Positions 30,252 to 38,758 of a stretch of 64,000 nucleotides of DNA are shown here, in pieces. Within the stretch, counting starts at the first letter, position 1; each line of letters begins with the position of its first letter. Both the position numbers and the translations under genes were made by a program. The notes below the pieces were generated by a model, which ran no database searches, was not told the DNA's origin, and saw only the letters and a list, made by a program, of their open reading frames with translations. This DNA is from Massilia alkalitolerans DSM 17462 (GTDB lineage Bacteria; Pseudomonadota; Gammaproteobacteria; Burkholderiales; Burkholderiaceae_D). The stretch covers positions 84,331-148,330 of the forward strand of contig NZ_ATYR01000014.1 of NCBI RefSeq assembly GCF_000427785.1, in the 5' to 3' direction.

Positions 30252-30681
30252 GCTTGTGGACCGGGGGCGCGTACAGGAAGCCGAAGGAGACGGCGCCGTC
30301 CTTGCCCTCGACCGCATGGTGCATGCGGTGGGCCTGGTACAGGCGCTTGAGGTAGCCGCGTCTAGGCGTGTAGCGGAACGGCCAGCGCTGGTGCACCAGG
30401 CCGTCGTGGGCGACGAAGTACAGGGCGCCGTAGGCGGTCATGCCGGCGCCGATCCACTGCAGCGGCCAGGCGCCTTCGGTGCCGTACCAGATCAGGGCGA
30501 TCGCCACGCCCGCGAACACCACGGCGTACAGGTCGTTCTTCTCGAACCACCCGCTGCGCGGCTCGTGGTGCGAGCGGTGCCAGCCCCAGCCGAAGCCATG
30601 CATCACGTACTTGTGCGCGACGATGGAAAACACTTCCATCAGCACGATGGTGAGCACGACGATGAAGGCGTTGAGCAGCAT
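30154..30681 (-). CDS. crtZ: Beta-carotene hydroxylase
   Basis: This non-heme di-iron membrane enzyme hydroxylates both beta-ionone rings of beta-carotene to zeaxanthin. It has 175 residues. The histidine clusters HKYVMH, HRSHH, HDGLVHQR and HRMHH form the family iron site. Membrane segments lie at about 3-22 and 53-95. The ATG at 30681 gives the usual MLLNAFIVVL start. It is convergent to and overlaps crtB by 98 bp, an arrangement also known from Pantoea carotenoid clusters. Confidence 0.95.
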   Translation of the reverse strand: MLLNAFIVVLTIVLMEVFSIVAHKYVMHGFGWGWHRSHHEPRSGWFEKNDLYAVVFAGVAIALIWYGTEGAWPLQWIGAGMTAYGALYFVAHDGLVHQRWPFRYTPRRGYLKRLYQAHRMHHAVEGKDGAVSFGFLYAPPVHKLKQALHAQHGGRPPRRQDAATAPDRAAAPQDH

Positions 30682-30806
30682 GGTGAACAAACACGATAAA
30701 CGGAATACGTCGAGCCTACCACAGGCGCCGCGCCGCACAAGTGCCGCACGCACCGCGCCGCGGTTCAGCGACGGTACAAGCATTCTTCATCAATGAAAGG
30801 ACACCC

Positions 30807-31211
30807 ATGCGTCATGTACTGCTTTCCTGCGCCCTGCTGCTGGCGCTGCCCGCATCCGCCGCCACGGTCGAAGTGCGGGTGACCAAGGTCGCCGGCGGCA
30901 AGGGCAAGGTCAACGTCGCCGTGTGCGACCGCGAGCGCTTCCTCAAGCAGTGCGCCTACAGCGCCTCGGTGCCGGCGGTGGCCGGCGAGACCGTCGTCAG
31001 CTTCAAGGATATCCCGCCCGGCACCTGGGCCGTGCTGGCCTACCAGGACGAGAACGGGAACAACCAGCTCGACCGCAACTTCATCGGCATCCCCACCGAG
31101 AACTACGGCTTCAGCCGCGACGCCGCCGGCCGCTTCGGCCCGCCGGGCTTCGACGACGCCGCCATCGACGTGCGCGAAGGGACCACGGTGGCGCCCATCG
31201 AGCTGCACTGA
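30807..31211 (+). CDS. DUF2141 family secreted protein
   Basis: This 134-residue protein has a signal peptide (first 18-19 residues, ending PASAA). Mature features include VNVAVCDRERFLKQC, FKDIPPGTWAVLAYQDENGN and LDRNFIGIPTENYGFSRDA, which are the DUF2141 family pattern of a beta-sandwich, probably periplasmic. Function is unknown. Such genes often lie near carotenoid genes in other bacteria, as here next to crtZ, but they are also found elsewhere. SD GAAAGGA precedes the chosen ATG. Confidence 0.88.
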   Translation: MRHVLLSCALLLALPASAATVEVRVTKVAGGKGKVNVAVCDRERFLKQCAYSASVPAVAGETVVSFKDIPPGTWAVLAYQDENGNNQLDRNFIGIPTENYGFSRDAAGRFGPPGFDDAAIDVREGTTVAPIELH

Positions 31212-31401
31212 CGCACCTAAAACGTGCTGCCGCGCCCCTTCCTGATGCATGTCGGGCGAGTCCAAAAATAACGATAGGAATCGGTTAACTCTTCATGTAT
31301 CTTTGCTACCCACGAGAGGCCGGGCAGCGTTTCCGGCCGTGTCCATCATACGAAAGCGGGCCCACAAAGTCCGCATCTCCTTTCCACGGGGAAACAAACA
31401 A

Positions 31402-32874
31402 ATGAACGAGTTGGTCAACACCCTGAACGAATACGTCTGGAGCACGGCGCTGATCGCGCTGTGCTTGGGCGCCGGCCTGTATTTCTCGGTCCGGTCCCGC
31501 TTCCTCCAGTTGCGCCATGTGCGCGAAATGACGCGCCTGATGATGGAAGGAAAAAGCTCCGACCAAGGCGTCTCATCCTTCCAGGCGCTCACCATGACGC
31601 TGGCCGGCCGCGTGGGCACCGGCAACATCGCCGGCGTCGCCACCGCCATTACCTTCGGCGGTCCGGGCGCGGTGTTCTGGATGTGGATGGTGGCCTTCCT
31701 CGGCGCCAGCTCGGCCTTCGTCGAATCGACCCTCGGCCAGGTCTACAAGGAGTCGATCAACAAGCAATATCGCGGCGGCCCCGCCTTCTACATCGAGAAG
31801 GGCCTGGGCGTGAAATGGTACGCCCTGCTGTTCGCATTCGTGACCATCCTCGCCACCGGCGTGCTGCTGCCGGGCGTGCAGGCCAATTCGATCGCCGAAA
31901 GCCTGAAGACCGCCGCCGGCGTCGATACCACCGTGACCGGCGCCGTGCTGGCGATCGCGCTGGCCTTCATCATCTTCGGCGGCGTCAAGCGCATCGCGAC
32001 CTTCGCCGAATACGTGGTGCCCTTCATGGCGCTCGGCTACATCGTGGTGGCCTGCATCATCGTCGCCCTGCACATCGACCAGCTGCCAAACGTACTGGGC
32101 CTGATCTTCCGCTCGGCCTTCGCCATGGACGCCGCCTTCGGCGCCATCATCGGCATGGCGATCCAGTGGGGCGTCAAGCGCGGCGTGTATTCGAACGAAG
32201 CCGGCCAGGGCACCGGCCCGCACGCCTCCTCGGCGGCGGAAGTGAGCCACCCGGCCAAGCAAGGCCTGGTGCAGGGCTTCTCGGTCTACGTCGACACCCT
32301 GTTCGTGTGCTCGGCCACCGCTTTCATGCTCCTGATTACCGGCCAGTACAACGTGCAGGCGCCGGACGGCAGCCCGATGTTCACCGGCGTGCAGGGTGTG
32401 GCGGCCGGCCCGGGCTACGTCCAGACAGCGCTGGAAAACATCATGCCGGGCTTTGGTGCGTTGTTCGTCGCCATCGCCCTGCTGTTCTTCGCCTTCACGA
32501 CGATCGTGGCCTACTACTACATCGCCGAGACCAATATCGCCTACATCAACCGCGCCACCAACCGTCCCTGGATGGCCTTCGTGCTGAAGCTGTGCATCAT
32601 CGCCGCGACCTTCTACGGCACCATCCGCACGGCCGACGCGGCCTGGGCGCTGGGCGACCTGGGCGTGGGCCTGATGGCCTGGCTGAACATCATCGCCATC
32701 CTCCTGATGCGCAACGTGGCCTTCAAGTGCCTGCGCGACTACGAGGCGCAGAAGGCGCAGGGCAAGGACCCGGTCTTCGATCCTGTGGCGCTGGGCATCA
32801 AGAACGCCGACTACTGGGTGCAGCGCAACAGCCAGGCGGCAGCGCAGGACAAGGCCGCCGAAACCGTCCGCTAA
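31402..32874 (+). CDS. Sodium:alanine/glycine symporter (AGCS family)
   Basis: This is a 490-residue inner-membrane Na+-coupled amino acid carrier. The family signature region GRVGTGNIAGVATAI is near residue 70, and WGVKRGVYSNEAGQGTGPHA follows at about residue 255. About ten hydrophobic helices are visible. The ATG at 31402 has the usual MNELV-type start. Substrate choice among alanine, glycine and glutamine cannot be told. A strong hairpin follows the stop. Confidence 0.93.
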   Translation: MNELVNTLNEYVWSTALIALCLGAGLYFSVRSRFLQLRHVREMTRLMMEGKSSDQGVSSFQALTMTLAGRVGTGNIAGVATAITFGGPGAVFWMWMVAFLGASSAFVESTLGQVYKESINKQYRGGPAFYIEKGLGVKWYALLFAFVTILATGVLLPGVQANSIAESLKTAAGVDTTVTGAVLAIALAFIIFGGVKRIATFAEYVVPFMALGYIVVACIIVALHIDQLPNVLGLIFRSAFAMDAAFGAIIGMAIQWGVKRGVYSNEAGQGTGPHASSAAEVSHPAKQGLVQGFSVYVDTLFVCSATAFMLLITGQYNVQAPDGSPMFTGVQGVAAGPGYVQTALENIMPGFGALFVAIALLFFAFTTIVAYYYIAETNIAYINRATNRPWMAFVLKLCIIAATFYGTIRTADAAWALGDLGVGLMAWLNIIAILLMRNVAFKCLRDYEAQKAQGKDPVFDPVALGIKNADYWVQRNSQAAAQDKAAETVR

Positions 32875-32883
32875 GCGCAGCAG

Positions 32884-32909
32884 ACCACGCCCGGTAGCCC
32901 GGGCGTGGT
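32884..32909. other. Perfect 11-bp hairpin after the AGCS gene
   Basis: ACCACGCCCGG and CCGGGCGTGGT flank the loop TAGC. No T tract follows on the plus strand (ATCATGG), so it is not a standard terminator. It could act as a stem for Rho-dependent ending or RNA protection. It lies directly before the nhaA leader RNA. Confidence 0.7.
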
Positions 32910-32912
32910 ATC

Positions 32913-32992
32913 ATGGTCGCGGGTGATCGTGCCGGGCAAGGCACGACAGGATGCGCGATGGTCGGGCCGCCACGCGGTTCATACGCGACCAT
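32913..32992 (+). ncRNA. Structured leader RNA of nhaA, candidate nhaA-I motif (Li+ riboswitch class)
   Basis: The sequence folds by inspection into a three-way junction. P1 is ATGGTCGCG (32913-32921) with CGCGACCAT (32984-32992). P2 is TCGTGCC (32927-32933) with GGCACGA (32940-32946). P3 is CGCG-A-TGG (32954-32961) with CCACGCG (32970-32976). The junction strands carry GGTGA, CAGGATG and GTTCATA. Position before nhaA and this layout suggest the nhaA-I motif, a class reported as Li+-sensing. Assignment to that class is from memory of the motif and is less certain than the structure. Confidence 0.62.
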
Positions 32993-33043
32993 CCCATGCA
33001 CAGCATCCATTCCATCTTCATTCCCACGTTCGTTTCCCGTCAT

Positions 33044-33057
33044 GCCTCCATGGAGGC
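33044..33057 (+). promoter_or_regulatory. Hairpin hiding the nhaA ribosome binding site
   Basis: GCCTC-CATG-GAGGC forms a 5-bp stem that contains the GGAGG Shine-Dalgarno (33052-33056), 4 bases before the nhaA ATG. This is an apt expression platform for translational control by the upstream structured RNA. In addition, GGATGC (32949-32954) of the junction is complementary to GCATCC (33003-33008), a possible switch pairing. Confidence 0.6.
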
Positions 33058-33060
33058 CGC

Positions 33061-34278
33061 ATGATCCGCATCGAACGCCCCCTCTCGCTGAGCTTCAAGG
33101 AATTTTTCGAGTCGAGCAAGGCCGGCGGCATCGTCCTGATCCTGTGCACGATCGTCTCGCTGTCGATCGCCAACTCCACGCTCGGTCCCGCCTGGCTCGG
33201 CTTCTGGCACCAGTACGTCGCCGGCCTGAGCATCGAGCATTGGGTCAACGACGCCCTGATGGCGATCTTCTTCCTGCTGATCGGCCTCGAGCTCAAGCGC
33301 GAACTGGTCAACGGCGAATTGTCCGACCTGAGGAACGCCATGCTGCCGATGCTGGCCGCGGCGGGCGGCATCGCGGTGCCGGCCCTGATCCACTTCGGCC
33401 TGAACGGCGGCACGCCTACCCAGGCCGGCGTCGGCATCCCGATGGCCACCGACATCGCCTTTGCGCTCGGCGTGCTGGCCCTGCTGGGCAACCGGGTGCC
33501 GGCCTCGCTCAAGATCTTCCTCACGGCCCTGGCCGTGATGGACGACCTGGGGGCGATCATCGTCATCGCCCTGTTCTATACCGCCGAGCTGTCCTTCCTC
33601 TACCTGCTGGGGGCGCTGGCCGTGTTCGCCGGCCTGCTGGCGCTGAACCGCGTGCTGCGCGTGATGGCGCTGCTGCCCTACCTGGTCGGCGGCGCGCTGA
33701 TGTGGTTCCTGATGCTCAAGTCCGGCGTGCACGCGACCATCGCGGGTGTGCTGCTGGCCTTCACGATTCCGTATTCAAGCAGGGAAGACGATGCGGAGTC
33801 GCCCTCGCACCGGCTGGAACACATCCTGCACAAGCCGGTGACCTTCCTGATCCTGCCGGTCTTCGCGCTGGCCAATACCGGCATCATCATCGGCGCCGGC
33901 TGGGAAACCGAACTCCTCAGCAGCAACAGCCTCGGCATCATCGCCGGCCTGGTGGCCGGCAAGCCGGTCGGCATCTTCCTGTTCAGTTTTGCGGCGGTCG
34001 CGCTCGGACTGTGCCGGCTGCCGCTGGACCTGGCCTGGCGCCACATCCTGGGCGCCGGCCTGCTGGGCGGGATCGGCTTCACGATGTCGATCTTCATCAC
34101 CAACCTGGCCTTCGTCGGCGCGGGCGACACTATCAATGCTTCCAAGATGGCGATCCTGGTCGCTTCACTGGTAGCCGGCATCGCCGGCTTCACCTGGCTC
34201 AAGCTGCTGGGCGGCCCGCTCGCGTCGGACCGCGATACCGACACGCTGGACTTCGAGGCGGACGAGGCGCCCCGCTGA
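33061..34278 (+). CDS. nhaA: Na+/H+ antiporter NhaA
   Basis: This is a 405-residue inner-membrane antiporter that expels Na+ or Li+ in exchange for protons. The paired aspartates of the ion site are seen in VMDDLGAIIVIALFY near residue 160, with ATDIAFALGVL at about 132 before them. About 11-12 helices are visible. The ATG at 33061 is preceded by GGAGG at 4 bases. The in-frame ATG at 32998 would place the start before the RBS hairpin and was not chosen. Confidence 0.95.
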   Translation: MIRIERPLSLSFKEFFESSKAGGIVLILCTIVSLSIANSTLGPAWLGFWHQYVAGLSIEHWVNDALMAIFFLLIGLELKRELVNGELSDLRNAMLPMLAAAGGIAVPALIHFGLNGGTPTQAGVGIPMATDIAFALGVLALLGNRVPASLKIFLTALAVMDDLGAIIVIALFYTAELSFLYLLGALAVFAGLLALNRVLRVMALLPYLVGGALMWFLMLKSGVHATIAGVLLAFTIPYSSREDDAESPSHRLEHILHKPVTFLILPVFALANTGIIIGAGWETELLSSNSLGIIAGLVAGKPVGIFLFSFAAVALGLCRLPLDLAWRHILGAGLLGGIGFTMSIFITNLAFVGAGDTINASKMAILVASLVAGIAGFTWLKLLGGPLASDRDTDTLDFEADEAPR

Positions 34279-34291
34279 AGGGCGGCGCCGC

Positions 34292-34801
34292 TCAGCGGGC
34301 GTAGGCGCGCTGCAGCGGCGTGCGCCCATGCTCGTGCTGTCCGCGGGTCGACAAGGCCACGATGGCGCTGCCGGCGGCGACGATCAGTGCGTCTTCGATC
34401 AGGCCGCTGCGGGTCTGGCCGATCCGTGCCATGGCCTGCTTGCGGCCAGCCAGCGTCAGGTAGGCAAGCGGCACGGCGGTGGCTACCGCGACCGCCGCGC
34501 CGGCCTTTTCCCGGCCCTTGGGCGCGAGCGCGGCGCCGGCGATGCCGGCGCTCATGACCCGCGCCAGCAGGCCCAGGAACACGGTGCGGTCGGGCGCGGT
34601 TTTCATCTTGTCGCCGATCAGTTCACCCGCCCCCATTGCCAGTGCGCCGTACTTGAACAGCGGGCGGTCGAGCAGGAACAGCTCGCCCGGGGTGTCGCGC
34701 TTGGCCATGCGGGCGGTGGCGATCGTGGCCATCGGGGTCATCGAGCGGGCGCTGGCGACGGCGCCGATCAGTACGGAGGAAAGCAGGCTGCGAAAATTCA
34801 T
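34292..34801 (-). CDS. DUF4126 family membrane protein
   Basis: This 169-residue protein has hydrophobic segments at about 5-20, 50-65, 82-95 and 108-122. ARSMTPMATIA, AMGAGELIGDKM and TAPDRTVFLGLLARVMSAG match the conserved pattern of DUF4126 proteins, which have no known function. The ATG at 34801 has CAGGAGT before it, and a longer reading to 34894 adds Arg-rich sequence unlike the family. It converges on nhaA 13 bp away. Confidence 0.75.
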   Translation of the reverse strand: MNFRSLLSSVLIGAVASARSMTPMATIATARMAKRDTPGELFLLDRPLFKYGALAMGAGELIGDKMKTAPDRTVFLGLLARVMSAGIAGAALAPKGREKAGAAVAVATAVPLAYLTLAGRKQAMARIGQTRSGLIEDALIVAAGSAIVALSTRGQHEHGRTPLQRAYAR

Positions 34802-34987
34802 GGTGACGGACTCCTGTGCAAGTGAAGGTCGACGGAGGCGCCGCGCCAGGCGCGCCGGCGCATGTTGCAGCAGCCTCTGCCGTTTGATGGTCACTCAACT
34901 GTAGTCAATCTTGCAAGATAGCGTCGCCGGCCTGGTTCGGACCGGGCGCCGCCCGAGCAGACGAACATGTGATCCGGACGCGCCCAG

Positions 34988-36202
34988 TCAGTCGCGCGCC
35001 GCATCGAGCAGCGCCATGAGGGCGGCCTTGTTGCCTTCCCGTGGCCAGCCTCCGGTCAGCCGACCGACCGGCACACCGTTCTTCAGCACGAAGAATTCCG
35101 GCACGCCGGTCGGAATGACGCCCTTCCACTCCTCGATATTGGAGGTTGCGCGCATGGGAATGGCTGGATTGGCGGCATTCCATGCCGCTATGTAGTTCAG
35201 GGGAATGCTGCTCGATGGGTGGGTGAGCAGCAAGAGGTTCGACTGGCGCAGGCGGGACTGCAGTTCCCCATCCTCGCGCAGCGCCTCAAGCGCCATGGCC
35301 GAAAACTGGCACCCTTCCTGTACCACCATCACCACCTGGATACCGGTGGGCGCCGGCGCCGCTTCGCGCGTCAGGGTATTGCTGGCGCTGTCGTAGCGAT
35401 AGAGGCTGCGGCCTTTGAACGCCGTTCCAAGCGGATCGGCCACGACGGGAATGGTCCGGCCTGCCAATGCCGGGCGGGCGGATGCGAACACCCGGGCTTC
35501 CTCGAAGCGGCGTGATGCCATCAGCGCTTTGAACATGCGTGTGTCGATCCAGCGCTGCGTCGACACGCCGCGCGACACCAGCTCGCGATGCACGTCGATC
35601 TGGTCCTGCAGCGCGCTGCCCGGATGGTAGAAGTTCATGATGTTCGCCGCCTCGAACAGCGGCAGCAGATCGCCCAGCGGCTGCCGCCGCAACGAGGCAG
35701 GGTCGATCCGGTCGCCGAACAGGCGGGTGTAGTGGGCCAACAATGCAGCGGAACCGGTCGGCGTCGTGCCCCCGGCCTCCGGCCGGCGCTGCTCGGCATC
35801 CTCCTGGGAAAGCCGGTCGAAGCGCTCCAGCTTCTCGTCGATATCGGAAGACGGTTCGGGAAGACGGATCGCTCGACCGCTCAGGTCTTGCGTCAACATC
35901 GGCAGCAAGACCTGGCTGTCGAAGAAAGCCAGCAACGCGGCGATCTGGGGCGCATCGAGTTCACGCTCGACGATCCCGACATTCAGGCCGGCGAAGCGTC
36001 CGTCTTCGGTCCAACGGATCGAACGCAGCAGGGTTCGCCTTCCGTAGGGGGTGAACGCATCGAGCGGCGTCGGCTTCCCGGAGGCCAGCACCGTCTTGAG
36101 CTGCTCTTCGGTGCGCACGACATGCGCGTCGCTGGCCTGGACCGGCACCGTCCAGCAGGCAAGACACAGCAGCAGTGCATTGCGGGAAATCCGACGAGCC
36201 AT
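34988..36202 (-). CDS. Secreted protein with thioredoxin-like C-terminal domain, function unknown
   Basis: This 404-residue protein has a signal peptide (about residues 1-24, LLLCLACWTVPVQA-S). The middle part (about 50-280) is helical with no motif I recognise. From about 282, GIQVVMVVQEGCQFSAMALEAL, then VPEFFVLKNGVPVGRLTGGW with a cis-proline-like VPEF, suggests a thioredoxin-like fold with a single cysteine rather than CxxC. It is therefore probably not a classic disulfide reductase. SD GGAGGAG precedes the ATG at 36202. It is divergent from the Spy-like gene. Confidence 0.7.
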   Translation of the reverse strand: MARRISRNALLLCLACWTVPVQASDAHVVRTEEQLKTVLASGKPTPLDAFTPYGRRTLLRSIRWTEDGRFAGLNVGIVERELDAPQIAALLAFFDSQVLLPMLTQDLSGRAIRLPEPSSDIDEKLERFDRLSQEDAEQRRPEAGGTTPTGSAALLAHYTRLFGDRIDPASLRRQPLGDLLPLFEAANIMNFYHPGSALQDQIDVHRELVSRGVSTQRWIDTRMFKALMASRRFEEARVFASARPALAGRTIPVVADPLGTAFKGRSLYRYDSASNTLTREAAPAPTGIQVVMVVQEGCQFSAMALEALREDGELQSRLRQSNLLLLTHPSSSIPLNYIAAWNAANPAIPMRATSNIEEWKGVIPTGVPEFFVLKNGVPVGRLTGGWPREGNKAALMALLDAARD

Positions 36203-36402
36203 GCTTTCTCCTCCGACTGATCTGCGATCGACCGAGTATATCGATGGCCACGCCAAATCTGACGCTTCCGCGGGCCACGCTGGTCCTTTTATGTCGGGCG
36301 GGTAGACCTGTGCGGCCCCGGCAACATTTGCTTACAGATGAGCAACCGCGCTTAACGCTCAGGCAACAGAGAATGGCTTTCCCTTCCCTTCCCCATGCAT
36401 CC

Positions 36403-36954
36403 ATGAAGCTCACTACCTTCGCCCTCGCCGCCGCCTTCCTGTGCACCCAGCCGCTGGCCTACGCGGTCCCCGTCACCGACTGGCGCGCCGACAACCTGCT
36501 CATGCAGGCGCCGGACATCAGGAAGGAACTCGGCCTGACCGACAACCAGAACCTGCTGTGGGAACAGAGCATGCGCAAGACGCGCGCCATCCTGCGGCTG
36601 CGCAAGGAAAGGCGCGACGAACTCGATGCCGCCGCCAAGAAGCTCGCCAACGAGCCGTCCGCCGAACTGCGCGGCCTGGCCGGCGCGCTCGCCGACGATG
36701 CAGCCATGATCCACGACGAGGACAAGGAGCTGCGCGAAATCTGGTTCACGATGAACGATGCGCTCGACGAGCGTCAACGAGGCCTGGTGCAGGCGCGCTT
36801 CAGGAGCATCCTGGAGCGCCAGCCGCCGGGACCGGGCGCTGGCGAAGGCCGCAGGGAAGGTGGCGGCAAGCCGGAGGGCGGCCGCGGCGGCCGCGGGCCG
36901 GGCGGCACGCCTGGCGGCGGCAACATGAGTATCGGAATGGGCCGCGGTTTTTAA
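36403..36954 (+). CDS. Spy/CpxP-like periplasmic protein with Gly/Arg-rich tail
   Basis: This is a 183-residue protein. A signal peptide of about 21 residues ends in PLAYA. The helical part (about 38-140) includes RKELGLTDNQNLLWEQ and ALDERQRGLVQARF, resembling the Spy/CpxP and heavy-metal sensor fold (LTDEQ-type motifs). The last 40 residues are low-complexity Gly/Arg/Pro (GGKPEGGRGGRGPGG). A chaperone or stress-sensor role is inferred only from the fold. It converges on the methyltransferase gene. Confidence 0.72.
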   Translation: MKLTTFALAAAFLCTQPLAYAVPVTDWRADNLLMQAPDIRKELGLTDNQNLLWEQSMRKTRAILRLRKERRDELDAAAKKLANEPSAELRGLAGALADDAAMIHDEDKELREIWFTMNDALDERQRGLVQARFRSILERQPPGPGAGEGRREGGGKPEGGRGGRGPGGTPGGGNMSIGMGRGF

Positions 36955-36965
36955 CCCAGCCGGGT

Positions 36966-37625
36966 TTACTTCAAGCGGCAGGTCAGCGCCCAGCAGCTGT
37001 CCCAGCGGCCGATCTTGATCTCGCGCACCGCCGTGCCGAGGCGCTTGCGCAGCGCGCTGTCGGTCGGATAGTTCTTGGGCAGCTCGTGGCGCTTGCCTTC
37101 GGCGTCGACGAACTGGGCCCAGGTATTGCCCTGGGCGTCGGTGCGCGCGACCGTCGGGCTGGCGCCTTCGACGTACTCGTCGTCGATCAGCACCAGCAGC
37201 GCATTCGAGCCGATGCGGGCGCGCAGGCCGGCGATGAAGGCGTCCTGCTCTTCCCTCTTGAAATGCGACCACAGGAAGCCGGCGAATACCGCCGTGAACT
37301 TGCCGAGGTCGGTCGGCAGGTTCAGGGCATCGGCCACCCGGTACTGCACGTTCTCCAGCCCTTCCCCGTGCTCGCGCGCCACGTTCAGCATCGCTTCGCT
37401 GATGTCGGTGGCCAGCACCGATTGCGCCGTTTCGGCAATCACGTCGGTGAAGTAGCCGGTGCCGCAGCCGAGTTCCAGCACGGTGTGGCCGCGCAACAGC
37501 TCGCCGACCTGCTCGGCGACGTCGTCGAGGTCGTCCTGGCGGTCTTCGTCGCTCTCGTCGTGGAACTGGGCGTCGTAGTGGTCCGCGATCGCGGTATAGA
37601 AGTCGGCGACTGGGTTGGTGCTCAT
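36966..37625 (-). CDS. Class I SAM-dependent methyltransferase
   Basis: This 219-residue protein has the SAM-binding motif I VLELGCGTGYFT (about 49-60), a DIS acidic motif (about 74-76) and ADALNLP. These give a UbiE/Methyltransf_25-type fold. The substrate is unknown. It starts 15 bp after the cysB stop on the same strand, so it may be cotranscribed with cysB. Confidence 0.88.
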   Translation of the reverse strand: MSTNPVADFYTAIADHYDAQFHDESDEDRQDDLDDVAEQVGELLRGHTVLELGCGTGYFTDVIAETAQSVLATDISEAMLNVAREHGEGLENVQYRVADALNLPTDLGKFTAVFAGFLWSHFKREEQDAFIAGLRARIGSNALLVLIDDEYVEGASPTVARTDAQGNTWAQFVDAEGKRHELPKNYPTDSALRKRLGTAVREIKIGRWDSCWALTCRLK

Positions 37626-37640
37626 GGTGTTTCCTTGTAA

Positions 37641-38579
37641 TTACAGTTCGTAGTTCTCGCCGCCGCGCATGGCGGACTCGACCATCTTGCGGTTGAGGGT
37701 CGGGGCGAGCAGTTCGATGAAGGTATAGATATAGCTGCGCAGGTAGGCGCCCTGCTTGATCGCCACGCGCGAGGTGTTCATGCCGAACAGGTGGCCGACG
37801 GGGATCGCGCGCAGGTTGCGGTCGCGTTCGGGGTCGAAGGCCATGCCGGCGATGATGCCCACGCCCATGCCCAGCTCGACGTAGGTCTTGATGACGTCGG
37901 CGTCGATCGCTTCCAGCAGCACGTCCGGCTTCAGGTTGCGCAGGCCGAAGGCGTGGTCGATCTTGCTGCGGCCGGCAAAGGCGGCGTCATACGTGATGAC
38001 CGGGTAACCGGCGATTTCCTCCAGCGACACCGCCTTCGAGCGCAGCAGCGGATGTTCGTGCGGCACCACCAGCACGTGCTCCCACTGGTAGCACGGCAGC
38101 GTGATCAGGCCGTCGATGGCGGCGATCGACTCGGTGGCGATGGCCAGGTCGGCCTGGTCGTTCTTGACCATGTCGGCGATCTGCTTCGGATTTCCTTGCA
38201 ATAAAGACAAGCGCACCTTGGGATACTTCTGCATGAAGCCCTGCACCACCTTGGGCAGCATGTAGCGCGCCTGGGTGTGGGTGGTGGCGATGGTGAAGCT
38301 GCCGCTGTCGTGGGCCGCGTATTCCTTGCCGATGCGCTTGAGGCTGTCGATCTCCTGCATGATCAGCTCGACCGACTGCAGGACCAGCCGGCCCGGCTCG
38401 GTCAGCCCGCGGATACGCTTGCCGTGGCGGGTAAAGATGTCGACGCCGAGCTCTTCCTCAAGCTCGATGATCGCTTTCGACACCCCCGGCTGGGAGGTGA
38501 ACAGCGCCTTGGCCGCATCGGTCAGGTTGTAGTTCTGGCGCACGGCTTCGCGCACGAAGCGCAGCTGGTGAAGGTTCAT
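37641..38579 (-). CDS. cysB: LysR-type sulfur regulator CysB
   Basis: This is a 312-residue LysR-type activator of sulfate assimilation genes that senses N-acetylserine and sulfide. The helix-turn-helix at 1-60 (QNYNLTDAAKALFTSQPGVS) is followed by a sensor domain with TTHTQARYMLP, typical for CysB/Cbl. It is divergent from cysI, the classic position for its target operon, and the shared upstream region carries repeated motifs. Confidence 0.95.
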   Translation of the reverse strand: MNLHQLRFVREAVRQNYNLTDAAKALFTSQPGVSKAIIELEEELGVDIFTRHGKRIRGLTEPGRLVLQSVELIMQEIDSLKRIGKEYAAHDSGSFTIATTHTQARYMLPKVVQGFMQKYPKVRLSLLQGNPKQIADMVKNDQADLAIATESIAAIDGLITLPCYQWEHVLVVPHEHPLLRSKAVSLEEIAGYPVITYDAAFAGRSKIDHAFGLRNLKPDVLLEAIDADVIKTYVELGMGVGIIAGMAFDPERDRNLRAIPVGHLFGMNTSRVAIKQGAYLRSYIYTFIELLAPTLNRKMVESAMRGGENYEL

Positions 38580-38627
38580 GAAATGTGATGGGTTCTTGTG
38601 ATTGTGTCAGCAGATGACATTTTAAGA

Positions 38628-38685
38628 TGCTTATTCAAGTTACGCATATAAGCAAATGAATTCTCCGTAGTTTGGAATATAAGCA
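38628..38685. promoter_or_regulatory. Candidate CysB site in the cysB-cysI intergenic region
   Basis: TGCTTAT (38628-38634) and ATAAGCA (38648-38654) form an inverted repeat with a 13-bp spacer. ATATAAGCA recurs in direct orientation at 38646 and 38677, 31 bp or about three helical turns apart. CysB binds long, loosely conserved A/T-rich repeats before cys promoters, so this is the best candidate region. Confidence 0.5.
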
Positions 38686-38758
38686 GCGGTCCGTACACTT
38701 GGGCTTACATTTAACGGGTGGACAATGTTTGCAAGGTCTGCCCTCACTGGACGAGACC

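Noticed and set aside
32884..32909. Hairpin as a terminator of the AGCS gene
   Set aside because: The stem is perfect but no T run follows on either useful side. It is kept as an unclassified hairpin.
32913..32992. Fluoride (crcB) riboswitch
   Set aside because: The GGNGATGG start and the typical pseudoknot layout are not present, and the gene is nhaA, not a fluoride exporter.
32998..33060. Upstream in-frame ATG for NhaA
   Set aside because: The strong GGAGG site directly precedes the ATG at 33061, and the added residues resemble no NhaA N terminus.
38672..38758. TTG start that extends CysI by 29 residues
   Set aside because: It would place the putative CysB sites within coding sequence, and the added residues are not seen in relatives.
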